Notes under the pieces: model-generated
Told to the model about the DNA's origin: nothing
The model's database searches: none
What the model saw: only the letters and a program-made list of their open reading frames with translations
Part shown: positions 1 to 7,957 of the stretch, in pieces
Position numbering within the stretch: the first letter of the stretch is position 1
Layout of the letters: each line of letters starts with the position of its first letter
DNA from: a bacterium
GTDB taxonomy: Bacteria; SZUA-79; Acidulodesulfobacterales; Acidulodesulfobacteraceae
DNA length: 20,004 bases
Assembly: GCA_021800745.1 (NCBI GenBank)
Contig: JAJYYS010000010.1
Coordinates: 1-20,004 of the forward strand
Direction: 5' to 3'
Made by a program: the position numbers and the translations under genes

Positions 1-71
1 GGCATTAATGTTTCGGAAATATATCTTCCGCCGTATTCACCGAAATGACCATTATTATCAGGCAGTTGCAT
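1..71 (-). CDS. trpB: Tryptophan synthase beta subunit, N-terminal fragment
   Basis: Only the first 23 codons are inside the window; the gene continues beyond position 1. Reading from the ATG at 71-69, the peptide starts MQLPDNNGHFGEYGGRYIS and continues with ETLM, the hallmark TrpB N-terminus (PD-x-x-GHFG-x-x-GGRY-x-x-ETLM). TrpB is the PLP enzyme that condenses indole with serine to make tryptophan in the alpha2beta2 synthase complex. The start is supported by AGGAGA (minus strand, 84-79) seven bases upstream. The gene overlaps the last 14 bases of trpF, so the two are probably translationally coupled. Identification is secure despite the small fragment; trpA would be expected next, outside the window. 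Confidence 0.93.
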   Translation of the reverse strand, partial: MQLPDNNGHFGEYGGRYISETLM

Positions 72-750
72 TTGAAGCTCTCCTAAGATTTTTAAAAAAT
101 AACGCCATCTTATCGTAATTCTTTTTCCCCGGTAAATCTTCTATTTTTGAAGAAAGATCTACTCCGTAAAGCTTAAGGGATTTAATTATATATTCTATAT
201 TATCATGCCCTATACCGCCCGCTAAAATTAAATCGCCGGCGTTTAAATTCTTCATTATATTCAAGTTGACCTGCACGCCTGTTCCTCCGTACGCGCCCTC
301 CCCCGTAAACGCATCTATGAGGACATTAACGCCTGCTTCCTTGTATCGATAAATTATGTCTAAATCCGCCTCTTCTTTAACATGTACCGCTTTTAAAATT
401 AGATTTTTATCTATACCCGATTCTTCTATATATTCTAATGATTCGTTCCCCGACAGCTGAATTATATCGATATCGGTATCTCTTGCTATTTTTTTAATTT
501 TTTCCGTATCCTCGTTTACAAAAACTCCGGTAATGATAATATTTTTTTTAACGGATAAGAAATTTTTTACATTTTTACCGGCCGTTTTCCTAAGTTCCTT
601 TATAATTCCTTTTGCAGCTTCAGGAGAGATATACCTTTTTGATTTTTCGTAAAAAATAAAACCTAGCGCATCGGCGCCAAGCTCTAAGGCATTATAGGCG
701 TCATCTACATTAGTTATACCGCATATTTTAATCTTTGGAATATCGGACAT
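58..750 (-). CDS. trpF: Phosphoribosylanthranilate isomerase
   Basis: TrpF converts N-(5'-phosphoribosyl)anthranilate to CdRP, the third dedicated step of tryptophan synthesis. The 230-residue product is a single (beta/alpha)8 barrel. It opens with KIKICGIT, placing the catalytic general-base Cys at C10. D146 in LIDAFTGE is the likely general acid; GGTG (155-158) and LAGGIG near the end form the phosphate site. It is somewhat longer than the usual 200-210 residues, partly because of a Lys/Asn-rich insertion around 57-71. It is separate from trpC, not fused as in Escherichia coli. The start follows the trpC stop by 13 bases and has no Shine-Dalgarno; its 3' end overlaps trpB. Confidence 0.93.
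   Translation of the reverse strand: MSDIPKIKICGITNVDDAYNALELGADALGFIFYEKSKRYISPEAAKGIIKELRKTAGKNVKNFLSVKKNIIITGVFVNEDTEKIKKIARDTDIDIIQLSGNESLEYIEESGIDKNLILKAVHVKEEADLDIIYRYKEAGVNVLIDAFTGEGAYGGTGVQVNLNIMKNLNAGDLILAGGIGHDNIEYIIKSLKLYGVDLSSKIEDLPGKKNYDKMALFFKNLRRASNATA
79..84 (-). promoter_or_regulatory. Ribosome binding site of trpB
   Basis: AGGAGA on the minus strand, 7 nt before the trpB ATG and inside the trpF reading frame. It is the only well-placed Shine-Dalgarno sequence in the trp operon portion of the window and it fixes the trpB start. Confidence 0.7.
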
Positions 751-763
751 TAAAATTTTAAAT

Positions 764-1588
764 TTATATATAATTATTCATGGAATACGGCGATAAAAAA
801 TCTTTTAAAGTTTTTGAAGCATCTCCTGAAGTAACAAGGGCTTCTCCTATAAGAAAAGAGTTTATGCCTCTTTTCATCAGCATTTCGATATCTCCTCTTC
901 CGTTAATGCCGCTTTCCGCTACAATCAACTTTCCCGGAGGTATTTTTTCGGCTAAAGCTGCGGTTTTGAACAAATCTGTTTTAAAAGTTCTTAGGTCCCT
1001 GCTGTTTATGCCGATGATTTCGGCGTTATATTTATAAGCCGTCTCGAGCTCTTTTTCATCGGCTATTTCGGTAAGAACTTCCAAAGAAAGTTCGGCGGCA
1101 AGAGCGAGAAGGTTCTTATATTGGACTTCCGACAATGCTTTAATAATTAAAAGAATTGCGTCCGCTTCTATTATTTTAGATTCAAAAACCTGAATTTCGT
1201 CGATTATGAAATCTTTTCTTAAAACCGGAAGTTTTACCGAGTTTCTAACTTTTAAAATATCTGCCGGACTGCCCATAAAAAATTTCTTATCCGTAAGAAC
1301 CGAAATGGCGCTAGCCCCGCCTCTTTCGTAAATAACCGCCAGCTCGTCAGGCTTATAATCTGCCGATAGAAGTCCTTTCGAGGGAGAAGCTTTCTTGACT
1401 TCGGCAATTATACTGCAAATTCTGTATGAAACCGCTTCCCCGTTAGACCTAGGTTTCAAAGCGCCCTTTAAACTCCTTAAGCCGTTAAAAGCGGAAAACG
1501 CCTTATCCTTGTAAGCCTTTTCATTAACCGCCGCTCTAAATTTTTTTATTTCTTTTGTTTTTTCTTTTAAAATATCGTCTAATATCAT
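764..1588 (-). CDS. trpC: Indole-3-glycerol phosphate synthase
   Basis: TrpC catalyses ring closure and decarboxylation of CdRP to indole-3-glycerol phosphate, the substrate of tryptophan synthase. The 274-residue protein has the family N-terminal helix starting ILDDIL and the active-site strand IIAEVKKASPSKG (E63, K65), followed by LRKDFIIDE with the catalytic Lys, LTEI, INSRDLRTF and the phosphate-binding VAESGI. Length matches the monofunctional family. It lies 16 bases after trpD and 13 before trpF. The ATG is the only sensible start for the conserved N-terminus, but the AT-rich upstream bases contain no Shine-Dalgarno. Confidence 0.95.
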   Translation of the reverse strand: MILDDILKEKTKEIKKFRAAVNEKAYKDKAFSAFNGLRSLKGALKPRSNGEAVSYRICSIIAEVKKASPSKGLLSADYKPDELAVIYERGGASAISVLTDKKFFMGSPADILKVRNSVKLPVLRKDFIIDEIQVFESKIIEADAILLIIKALSEVQYKNLLALAAELSLEVLTEIADEKELETAYKYNAEIIGINSRDLRTFKTDLFKTAALAEKIPPGKLIVAESGINGRGDIEMLMKRGINSFLIGEALVTSGDASKTLKDFLSPYSMNNYI

Positions 1589-1604
1589 ATTTATATTTTA
1601 ATAC

Positions 1605-2639
1605 TTATTTGTTGGAGATTTCAATAAGGTTTTGTAAAGATCTTAAAGCTTTCCCCGATTCTGCCGAACGCCTTGCTTCGCTAAAGGCATCGTATAAATT
1701 ATCTACTTTGCCCGAGGCCAAAATTGCAAACCCCGCGTTTAAAATTGCCAGGTCTGCTTTGGGGCTTTTATTTCCGCTGATAATATCATATATAATTTTT
1801 GCATTTTCGGCAACCGATAAAGATTTAAATTCATTCTCATGGTGAAAGCTGAATCCATATTCTTCAGGATTGAATTCGAAACATTTATAGTTGCCGGCCT
1901 CATCTAATTCGTAAATATCGGTTAACGCCGAAAGGCTTATTTCGTCTATCCCATCCCTGCCGTGAACTATAAACGCTTTCCCCGAGTTCAATATCTTTAA
2001 CGCTTCTACTATTTTTTTAGATAAGTCGCCGGAATAAACTCCTATTATGTGTTTTTTAACGCCTAACGGGTTGGTTAAAGGGCCCAGTATATTAAAAATA
2101 GTTTTAAACCCCAGCTCTTTTCTTACCGGAGCGGCATATTTCATTGCGGTATGAAATTTGGGAGCGAATAAAAAACCTATATTCGCATATTCTATCGACC
2201 TGAGAACTCCTTCGGCATCTAAGTCTATATTTACGCCCAATTCCTTTAAAACGTCGGCGCTTCCCGATTTTGAAGAAACTGCATAATTTCCGTGTTTTGC
2301 TATTTTAACTCCCGCTCCTGCGGCGATTAAAGCGGAGCAGGTAGAGATATTAAAGGTATTTTTAGAATCGCCTCCGGTTCCGACGATATCCACCAACTCA
2401 GTTCTATATTCATCTTTAATATTTACGGCAACGGCATTTTCTCTCATGGCAAGAGCGGCGCCGGCTATCTCCTCGACGGTTTCGCCTTTAATTTTTAAAG
2501 ATGTAAGAAGAGATGCTATTTGTGCGTTAGTAAGCTCACCTTTTAAAATTGCATTAAAAATCTCATACGATTCTTCTGCGGTCAAATTGTTATTATTAGC
2601 AACCCGCCCTAATAATTCTTTAATAAAATCTTCTTTCAT
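1605..2639 (-). CDS. trpD: Anthranilate phosphoribosyltransferase
   Basis: TrpD transfers the phosphoribosyl group of PRPP to anthranilate, the second step of the pathway. The 344-residue product has the helical N-terminal domain and the PRPP-binding motif VGTGGDSKNTFNIST near residue 90, then KHGNYAVSSKSGSADVL. The usual Arg after KHGN is Tyr here, a substitution I believe occurs in some lineages. Later motifs include FLFAPKFHTAMKYAAPVR and NILGPLTNP. It is a stand-alone enzyme, not fused to TrpG. It begins 10 bases after trpG and has no Shine-Dalgarno in its AT-rich leader, so coupling to trpG translation is likely. Confidence 0.95.
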   Translation of the reverse strand: MKEDFIKELLGRVANNNNLTAEESYEIFNAILKGELTNAQIASLLTSLKIKGETVEEIAGAALAMRENAVAVNIKDEYRTELVDIVGTGGDSKNTFNISTCSALIAAGAGVKIAKHGNYAVSSKSGSADVLKELGVNIDLDAEGVLRSIEYANIGFLFAPKFHTAMKYAAPVRKELGFKTIFNILGPLTNPLGVKKHIIGVYSGDLSKKIVEALKILNSGKAFIVHGRDGIDEISLSALTDIYELDEAGNYKCFEFNPEEYGFSFHHENEFKSLSVAENAKIIYDIISGNKSPKADLAILNAGFAILASGKVDNLYDAFSEARRSAESGKALRSLQNLIEISNK

Positions 2640-2649
2640 ATATTTTATT

Positions 2650-3216
2650 TTAAATCGACAAAAAATTATTGATTATTTGCTTTCCGTAAGACGTAAGGAC
2701 GGATTCGGGATGGAATTGTACGCCGTAAACCTTGCAGCCTTTTACCTCTATTCCCATAATTTCGTTGTCGTCCAAGCTTGTTGCGGTTACGTTTATAATT
2801 TCCGGCAGGTTTTTTTTATTAATAATAAGGGAGTGGTATCTCGTAGCTTCAAAAGGACTTGGTACGCCCTTATATATTGAAGATGAATCGTGCTTTATGG
2901 ATGAAACTTTTCCGTGCATCACATTTTTTGCGCGTATTATTTCCGCGCCGAATGCGTAGCCTATTGCCTGATGTCCGAGACAAACTCCGAGTATGGGAAT
3001 TGCGGAATAAAAATTTTTAATGGCTTCAACGGTAATTCCGGCTTCAACCGGCGACTTGGGACCGGGAGAGATAACAATTTTTTCAGGATTCATCTTTATA
3101 ATATCGGAAATGCCTATAGCATCGTTCCTGAATACTGCGGTATCGAACCCCAGCTCTCCTATATACTGAACGATATTGTAAGTAAACGAATCGTAATTAT
3201 CTATAACTAAGACCAT
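2650..3216 (-). CDS. trpG: Anthranilate synthase component II (glutamine amidotransferase)
   Basis: TrpG is the glutaminase that supplies ammonia to TrpE for anthranilate formation. The 188-residue product is a complete class I amidotransferase: IDNYDSFTYN at residues 5-14, oxyanion region SPGP (50-53), nucleophile C79 in GVCLGHQ, and the catalytic pair H169/E171 in VQFHPES. The stand-alone form fits the separate trpE just upstream (6-base gap). Some organisms share such a subunit with PabB of folate synthesis; no pabB is visible here, so a shared role cannot be excluded. The nearest purine-rich element, AAAGG, lies about 15 bases before the ATG and is too distant for a normal Shine-Dalgarno. 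Confidence 0.95.
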   Translation of the reverse strand: MVLVIDNYDSFTYNIVQYIGELGFDTAVFRNDAIGISDIIKMNPEKIVISPGPKSPVEAGITVEAIKNFYSAIPILGVCLGHQAIGYAFGAEIIRAKNVMHGKVSSIKHDSSSIYKGVPSPFEATRYHSLIINKKNLPEIINVTATSLDDNEIMGIEVKGCKVYGVQFHPESVLTSYGKQIINNFLSI

Positions 3217-3222
3217 AATTTT

Positions 3223-4758
3223 TTAATCAAACCTTTCTATTATATTAAAAGCGGTTATTAAATGCCTTAATTTATTTTCAGTCTCTGCAAATTCATTTTC
3301 GGGCGTAGAATCATGCACTATTCCCCCCGCCGCTTGAATATACGCCGCATTTTTTTTAAACAGCGCAGTCCTTATAGTTATGCAAAATTCCATTTTATTA
3401 CACATGCCGTCTTCTAAGAAACCGAAATAGCCTATCCCTCCGGCATAAACTCCTCTTTTTGATTTCTCAAGCTCGTTTATTATTTCCATTGCCCTTACTT
3501 TGGGCGCACCGGTAACCGTACCTGCCGGGTAAGAAGCTCTAACTAAATCAAATGCGTCGGTTCCTTCCTTGATTTGGGAAAGAACGCTGGTAACTATATG
3601 TTGAACATGGGAATATTTTTCTATATACATAAGTTTATCAATCTTAACCGACCCTTTTTTAGATACCCTTCCTATATCATTTCTGCTTAAATCTACAAGC
3701 ATAATGTGTTCCGCCCGTTCTTTCGGGTCATCAAGCAGTTTACCGGCAAGATATTCATCTTCGACCGGATTTTCGCCTCTTTTAATAGTGCCGGCTATCG
3801 GCCTTGTTTCGATAATGCCGTCTGACAGTTTAACTAAGTTTTCCGGCGAAGAGCCCGTAATTACAAAATCGTTAATTTTAAGATAAAACATATAAGGAGA
3901 CGGATTTACAAGTCTAAGCGCCCTATAGAAAAGAAACGGGTCGGGAGGATTAATAATTTTTTTCCTGCGGGAAATCTGTACCTGAAATATATCTCCGCGG
4001 AGTATATATTCTTTTGCGGTTAAAACTTTTTGCTTAAATTCGTCAAAGCCTGTTTCGTCAATAATTTCGATATTGGACTTTTTAACTTCTTTAGTTTTTT
4101 TCAATCCAAAATCTCTTTTTTCAATAATTTCGGTTATTTTATTTATTCTTTTAACAGCCGAATCATATTCCTGTTTTAGCCTTTCGTCGTCGGAATTATT
4201 TCTGAATATATACGATACTATCTTAATAACCTGATTTAATCCGTCATAAACTATCACGTCCCTCGGAAGCATAAAAAACAGATCGTAAACATCGGTAACG
4301 TCTTCTTTATCCGGAGGCAGTTTTTCTATAAGACCGCTGACTTCGTATCCTAAATAGCCGAAGAGTCCGCCCACAAACTCTTCCGACAGATTGTATTTGT
4401 ATATATTAAATTCGGAAAGAATTTTCTTTATATATACAAAAACATCTTCGTTTAAATCTTTAAGGTTTATATTTTCTTTAAATCCGAATTTACGACCGGT
4501 AAAATTCTCGATGCTAAGCTCATCTTTATAAAGGCGGATTGTCAGTAAAGGATTTAAGCAGATAAACGAATATCTCCCCCATTTCCCCACGCCTTCGGTA
4601 CTTTCAAAAAAAAATGCGCACGGCTCTTGCTGGAAAGACGAAAATATAGATATCGGCGTATCCATATCTCCGCTTATTTCATGAATAATAGGAATAATAT
4701 TGAAGGAATCCGGCGTCTTTAAAATATCGTCGTAATTTAATATAGGCGTAAGCGGCAT
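3223..4758 (-). CDS. trpE: Anthranilate synthase component I
   Basis: TrpE makes anthranilate from chorismate and ammonia, the committed and feedback-inhibited step. The 511-residue protein has the N-terminal domain with the likely tryptophan-binding E52-S53 (FFFES, equivalent to LLES) and NPSPYMF at 285-291. The chorismate-binding domain shows GSSPE (302-306), IETRPIAGT (316-324), HIMLVDLSRND (351-361), PAGTVTGAPK (411-420) and a C-terminal QAAGGIVHDS segment. The intact allosteric motifs suggest normal tryptophan feedback inhibition. ATG at 4758 is supported because family similarity starts within the first 20 residues. There is no Shine-Dalgarno, and a -10 box lies only 10 bases upstream, so the message may be leaderless. 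Confidence 0.96.
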   Translation of the reverse strand: MPLTPILNYDDILKTPDSFNIIPIIHEISGDMDTPISIFSSFQQEPCAFFFESTEGVGKWGRYSFICLNPLLTIRLYKDELSIENFTGRKFGFKENINLKDLNEDVFVYIKKILSEFNIYKYNLSEEFVGGLFGYLGYEVSGLIEKLPPDKEDVTDVYDLFFMLPRDVIVYDGLNQVIKIVSYIFRNNSDDERLKQEYDSAVKRINKITEIIEKRDFGLKKTKEVKKSNIEIIDETGFDEFKQKVLTAKEYILRGDIFQVQISRRKKIINPPDPFLFYRALRLVNPSPYMFYLKINDFVITGSSPENLVKLSDGIIETRPIAGTIKRGENPVEDEYLAGKLLDDPKERAEHIMLVDLSRNDIGRVSKKGSVKIDKLMYIEKYSHVQHIVTSVLSQIKEGTDAFDLVRASYPAGTVTGAPKVRAMEIINELEKSKRGVYAGGIGYFGFLEDGMCNKMEFCITIRTALFKKNAAYIQAAGGIVHDSTPENEFAETENKLRHLITAFNIIERFD

Positions 4759-4761
4759 AAT

Positions 4762-4777
4762 AAAGAGAATTATATCA
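4762..4777 (-). promoter_or_regulatory. Extended -10 promoter for the trp operon
   Basis: In the 71-bp rplQ-trpE gap the minus strand reads TGATATAAT (4777-4769), an exact match to the extended -10 form TGnTATAAT. The hexamer 17 bases upstream (TATGAT) is a poor -35 match, as is common for extended -10 promoters. A start about 7 bases downstream of the box falls near 4762-4761, giving a leader of only about 3 nt before the trpE ATG. No trp operator, T-box or attenuator can fit in such a leader. This is a sequence prediction without experimental support. Confidence 0.6.
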
Positions 4778-4829
4778 CATTTTTTTTCTTTATCATAGTT
4801 TATGCCTGTTTAAATTATCGTATTTTGTT

Positions 4830-5201
4830 TTAAGACCGCTTTTCTTCTTTAGGAATAAATTCTATCAACCCTAAGGGACTTGCGTCTCCGGCTCTATATC
4901 CCGTTTTAATGATTCTAACATACCCGCCGGGTCTATCTAAAAATCTCGGACCTAAATCTTTAAAAAGTTTAGTCGTCGCATTCTTGCTTCTTAGCCGCGA
5001 GAATGCAATGCGCCGCCTCGCCGTGGTATCGGATTTGCCGAGCGTAATAAGCCTTTCTATGTAGCTTCTCAACACTTTAGCTTTGGGCAAAGTCGTCTCA
5101 ATCTTTTCAAACTCGATAAGAGAAGAGGCCATATTCCTTAAAAGAGCAGCCCTATGCGATGAAGTCCTGTTTAATCTGGTTTTGATTTTTCCGTGACGCA
5201 T
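4830..5201 (-). CDS. rplQ: 50S ribosomal protein L17 (bL17)
   Basis: L17 is a bacteria-specific large-subunit protein near the peptide exit tunnel. The 123-residue sequence begins [20 protein letters not shown], the family signature, and contains [20 protein letters not shown] and a C-terminal [15 protein letters not shown]. The length is normal. It is the last gene of the alpha block, 29 bases after rpoA, with GAGG a few bases before the ATG. No hairpin followed by a T-run is visible after its stop, so ribosomal transcripts may run on into trp. Confidence 0.97.
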   Translation of the reverse strand: MRHGKIKTRLNRTSSHRAALLRNMASSLIEFEKIETTLPKAKVLRSYIERLITLGKSDTTARRRIAFSRLRSKNATTKLFKDLGPRFLDRPGGYVRIIKTGYRAGDASPLGLIEFIPKEEKRS

Positions 5202-5230
5202 TTTAACCTCTGAATATATAATTTAACAAA

Positions 5231-6214
5231 TTATTTTTCCTCTAACTTCATTCCAAAACTTAAGCCCATGGTGGATAGGACTTCTTTTATTTCATTAAGG
5301 GATTTTCTTCCGAAATTCTTTGTTCTAAGCATTTCCCCTTCAGTTTTCTGAACCAGTTCATAAATCGTTTTTATGTTTGCATTTTTAAGGCAATTTGCCG
5401 ACCTAACGGAAAGTTCAAGTTCATCCACGTTTTTAAGTAAATTCTCGTTTAAATGATTCCCCGACGGTTTTTCCGTTTCCGGCTGAGCCTTCTTTTCGTA
5501 TAACTGGTCCATTTCTTCGAAGGTGGCGAAAACCGAAATCTGATCCTGTAAAATTAAAGAGGCCGAGGTAAGAACATCTTCCGGAGTTATATATCCGTTC
5601 GTAAATATTTCCATTATGAGTTTGTCGTAATCGGTAATTCCGCCGACCCTTGCATACGAAACGTCCATCGTGACTTTTTTAACAGGCGAAAACGAAACGT
5701 CAAGAGAAATAGTTCCTATCGGCGCATCTTCCCTGATATTAAGCTCGCTTGGAACATATCCCCTTCCGCCTGTTACAAGCATTTGTGCCTTAAAATGACC
5801 GCCCTTGGCAATAGTTAAAATCTTTTTTTCTTTGTTTACCACTTCGACGTTCTGCGATGTTTTAATATCCGATGCATAAACGTCTCCCTCTCTATCGATA
5901 TCTATATAAACAGATTCCGGCTCATCGGATGTTATATTAAAATCTATATCTTTTAAATTCAATATAATCTCCGTTACGTCTTCAGCTATTCCCTGTACGG
6001 AAGAAAACTCATGCGATACCCCTTCTATTTTAACTTCGGATATTTTATACCCTACGATAGAAGATAAAAGAACCCTGCGCAGGGCGTTGCCGATAGTAGT
6101 TCCAAAACCTCTCTCTAACGGTTCCACAATAAGCTTTCCGTAATAATCGGTATATGTTTCCTTTTCAAATTCTATCTTTTTTGGCTTAATAAGCGAAAGC
6201 CAATTTTTTTTCAT
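5231..6214 (-). CDS. rpoA: DNA-directed RNA polymerase subunit alpha
   Basis: RpoA nucleates RNA polymerase assembly and contacts UP elements and activators. The 327-residue product has both domains: the N-terminal dimerisation/assembly domain (about 1-232) with [19 protein letters not shown] at 34-52, a linker rich in Glu, Lys and Asn (about 240-262), and a C-terminal domain (about 263-325) with [12 protein letters not shown], where R271 matches the DNA-contacting Arg265 of E. coli, and [16 protein letters not shown]. The length is typical. A strong GGAGG precedes the ATG. It lies between rpsD and rplQ as usual. Confidence 0.98.
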   Translation of the reverse strand: MKKNWLSLIKPKKIEFEKETYTDYYGKLIVEPLERGFGTTIGNALRRVLLSSIVGYKISEVKIEGVSHEFSSVQGIAEDVTEIILNLKDIDFNITSDEPESVYIDIDREGDVYASDIKTSQNVEVVNKEKKILTIAKGGHFKAQMLVTGGRGYVPSELNIREDAPIGTISLDVSFSPVKKVTMDVSYARVGGITDYDKLIMEIFTNGYITPEDVLTSASLILQDQISVFATFEEMDQLYEKKAQPETEKPSGNHLNENLLKNVDELELSVRSANCLKNANIKTIYELVQKTEGEMLRTKNFGRKSLNEIKEVLSTMGLSFGMKLEEK

Positions 6215-6243
6215 ATTGCCTCCAAAAAATTATTATTCGGCGC

Positions 6244-6870
6244 TTATTTAGAATAAAGTTCTACTATAAGCTTTTCATTTGCCGTAGATATAATTTCATC
6301 TCTTTCGGGAATGCTTTTTAACGTCCCTTGATAAGCATCGATATTTGCCTCGAAATACTCGGGGCGCGTTTTTCTTACGGCGGACTCTAACGAGTTTTTT
6401 ATAATTTCGCATTTTCTGCTTTTTTCGCAAATCGTAATCTGCTCGCCGGGTTTCAAGACATAAGACGGAATATTTACTTTTTTGCCGTTAACTAAAAAAT
6501 GTCCGTGAGTTATTAAAAGCCTCGCTAATTTTCTGGAAACTGCAAAACCCAAAGTATAAACTGCGTTGTCTAATCTTCTTTCTAATAAAGAAAGCAGGTT
6601 TTCTCCGGTGATTCCTTTCATTCTTTCCGCGGTTTTATATGTCTTTTTAAATTGCTTCTCCATAAGACCGTATGTTCTTTTTAGCTTTTGTTTTTCTCTT
6701 AATTGCTCTCCGTATTCGGATAATTTTCTTCTGATGCCCTTATGCACTCCCGGAGCATATTCTCTTTTGTCGTAGGCGCACTTATCGGAAAAACATCTGT
6801 CGCCTTTCAAAAAAAGCTTTCCCCCTTCTCTCCTGCACAACTTACAAACAGGTCCGTTGTATTTAGCCAA
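6244..6870 (-). CDS. rpsD: 30S ribosomal protein S4 (uS4), zinc-binding form
   Basis: S4 is a primary 16S rRNA-binding protein that nucleates 30S assembly; in E. coli it also represses the alpha operon. The 208-residue product has a zinc-knuckle N-terminus with C9-X2-C12 and C26-X4-C31, followed by a typical body and the S4 RNA-binding domain around 98-160 (ERRLDNAVYTLGFA through VNGKKVNIPS). The initiation codon is TTG (6870-6868), preceded by GAGGTG at good spacing; there is no ATG alternative that keeps the zinc motif. A 71-bp very AT-rich gap separates it from rpsK, in which I see no confident signal. Confidence 0.96.
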   Translation of the reverse strand: MAKYNGPVCKLCRREGGKLFLKGDRCFSDKCAYDKREYAPGVHKGIRRKLSEYGEQLREKQKLKRTYGLMEKQFKKTYKTAERMKGITGENLLSLLERRLDNAVYTLGFAVSRKLARLLITHGHFLVNGKKVNIPSYVLKPGEQITICEKSRKCEIIKNSLESAVRKTRPEYFEANIDAYQGTLKSIPERDEIISTANEKLIVELYSK

Positions 6871-6941
6871 TTTTTCACCTCATTATTTCAATGTTACTTA
6901 ATATATAAATTAATCTAATATAATAATATGCGATATAAACC

Positions 6942-7337
6942 TTAAACCCTTCTCCTTTTCGGAGGTCTGCATCCGTTATGCGGTATGGGGGTAACATCTT
7001 TAATTAATGTTATATTAAAGCCTGAACTTTGAAGAGCCCTGAGAGCTGATTCCCTGCCGCCGCCCGGACCCTTTACATAAACTTCTACGTTTGCAACGCC
7101 GTAATCCGACACTTTTTTGGCGGCCTGTTCGGCGGCAACCTGTCCCGCATACGGAGTACTTTTTCTTGATCCTTTAAACCCGCTTGTTCCTGAGCTTGCC
7201 CACGCAAGAACATTTCCGCTTAAATCCGTAATACTCACTATAGTATTATTGAATGTCGATTTTATATGAGCAATCGCATTTTGAATATTTTTTTTATCCT
7301 TCTTTTTCTTTGGAGCATTTTTCTTAACGTTAGCCAT
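6942..7337 (-). CDS. rpsK: 30S ribosomal protein S11 (uS11)
   Basis: S11 lies in the 30S platform beside the mRNA exit. The 131-residue product has a Lys/Asn-rich N-terminal tail, then [44 protein letters not shown] and the C-terminal [15 protein letters not shown], all family hallmarks. The Asn-Gly in PHNGC corresponds to the isoaspartate site known in E. coli S11. AGAGGT precedes the ATG. The upstream gap from rpsM carries the most perfect hairpin repeat of the window. Confidence 0.97.
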   Translation of the reverse strand: MANVKKNAPKKKKDKKNIQNAIAHIKSTFNNTIVSITDLSGNVLAWASSGTSGFKGSRKSTPYAGQVAAEQAAKKVSDYGVANVEVYVKGPGGGRESALRALQSSGFNITLIKDVTPIPHNGCRPPKRRRV

Positions 7338-7357
7338 TTATACCTCTTTATTTATTT

Positions 7358-7390
7358 TGAGGACAGACTTTAGTCTGTCCTCATTCTATG
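7358..7390 (-). repeat. Hairpin repeat copy A (rpsM-rpsK gap)
   Basis: A perfect 12-bp inverted repeat, TGAGGACAGACT (7358-7369) and AGTCTGTCCTCA (7372-7383), with a TT loop, followed on the plus strand by TTCTATG (7384-7390). In transcript sense, CATAGAA precedes the hairpin and the rpsK Shine-Dalgarno AAAGAGG follows it. There is no T-run after the stem, so it does not look like an intrinsic terminator. It is a member of the family also seen near 11366, 12854, 15690 and 19896. Confidence 0.85.
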
Positions 7391-7420
7391 TTATTTATTA
7401 TATATGTCCTTAGAAAAATT

Positions 7421-7795
7421 CTATTTAGCTTTTGCCGCCGCTATAGTTGACTTTCTCGGTCCTTTTCTTGTCCTTGCATTTGTTTTGGTTCTCTGTCCTC
7501 TCGCCGGCAATCCTTTCTTATGCCTTAGTCCTCTATAGCTGCCTATATCTATCAATCTTTTTATATTCATCTGAACTTCTCTTTTTAAATCGCCTTCTAC
7601 TTTGAATTCGCTATCTATCTGCTGTCTTATGCTATTTACCTGAATATCCGTCAAATCTTTTACTTTAATATCTATAGCGACACCTGCTTTTTCTAAAATA
7701 CGGCTTGATAATGCGCGTCCGATACCATAGATATAGGTTAAAGCAATCTCGATTCTTTTATTCTTAGGTAAATCTATTCCTGAAATTCTTGCCAT
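7421..7795 (-). CDS. rpsM: 30S ribosomal protein S13 (uS13)
   Basis: S13 sits in the 30S head, contacting the P-site tRNA and forming subunit bridges with L5. The 124-residue protein begins [20 protein letters not shown] and contains the helix-hairpin motif [11 protein letters not shown], the [18 protein letters not shown] core and a basic C-terminal tail ([16 protein letters not shown]) that reaches the decoding site. A strong AGGAGG lies just before the ATG. It follows rpmJ after 13 bases and starts the alpha block. Confidence 0.98.
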   Translation of the reverse strand: MARISGIDLPKNKRIEIALTYIYGIGRALSSRILEKAGVAIDIKVKDLTDIQVNSIRQQIDSEFKVEGDLKREVQMNIKRLIDIGSYRGLRHKKGLPARGQRTKTNARTRKGPRKSTIAAAKAK

Positions 7796-7808
7796 AATTT
7801 CCTCCTTA

Positions 7809-7922
7809 TTAACCCTGACGTTGCTTATGTTTAGGGTTTTCGCAGATAATTCTCACGACCCCTTTTCTCTTGATAACTTTGCACTTATCGCATATTTTTT
7901 TAACCGACGACCTTACTTTCAA
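7809..7922 (-). CDS. rpmJ: 50S ribosomal protein L36 (bL36), zinc-binding form
   Basis: A short gene of 37 codons starting with TTG (7922-7920). The translation begins [20 protein letters not shown] and ends [14 protein letters not shown]. The zinc ligands C11, C14, C27 and H32 are all present, so this is the C+ form that stabilises the rRNA around helix 97 of the large subunit. AAGGAG lies six bases before the TTG and supports this start. It sits between infA and rpmS13's gene rpsM, the canonical place. Confidence 0.95.
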   Translation of the reverse strand: MKVRSSVKKICDKCKVIKRKGVVRIICENPKHKQRQG

Positions 7923-7928
7923 TTCCGA

Positions 7929-7934
7929 CTCCTT
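7929..7934 (-). promoter_or_regulatory. Ribosome binding site of rpmJ
   Basis: AAGGAG on the minus strand, six bases before the TTG codon of rpmJ. It decides the non-ATG start of this short gene. Confidence 0.75.
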
Positions 7935-7957
7935 TTTATTTTGAATATTATATTTAT

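Noticed and set aside
2446..2880. 144-codon plus-strand open frame over trpD/trpG
   Set aside because: It is antisense to two well-conserved trp genes, has no family features and no ribosome binding site; it is a shadow frame.
4778..4829. Trp operator or attenuator upstream of trpE
   Set aside because: No TrpR-box-like palindrome, Trp-rich leader peptide, T-box or terminator/antiterminator pair is visible in the gap; only a 4-bp CATA/TATG inverted repeat, too short to interpret.
6871..6941. Possible promoter in the AT-rich rpsK-rpsD gap
   Set aside because: Several TATA-like hexamers occur, but none pairs with a convincing -35 or TGn extension; in a 71-bp nearly pure A/T stretch such matches are expected by chance.
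7359..7382. Perfect GAGGACAGACT palindrome as an intrinsic terminator after rpsM
   Set aside because: The stem is not followed by a T-run in the transcript and lies inside the co-directional rpsM-rpsK unit; related hairpins recur in other internal gaps.
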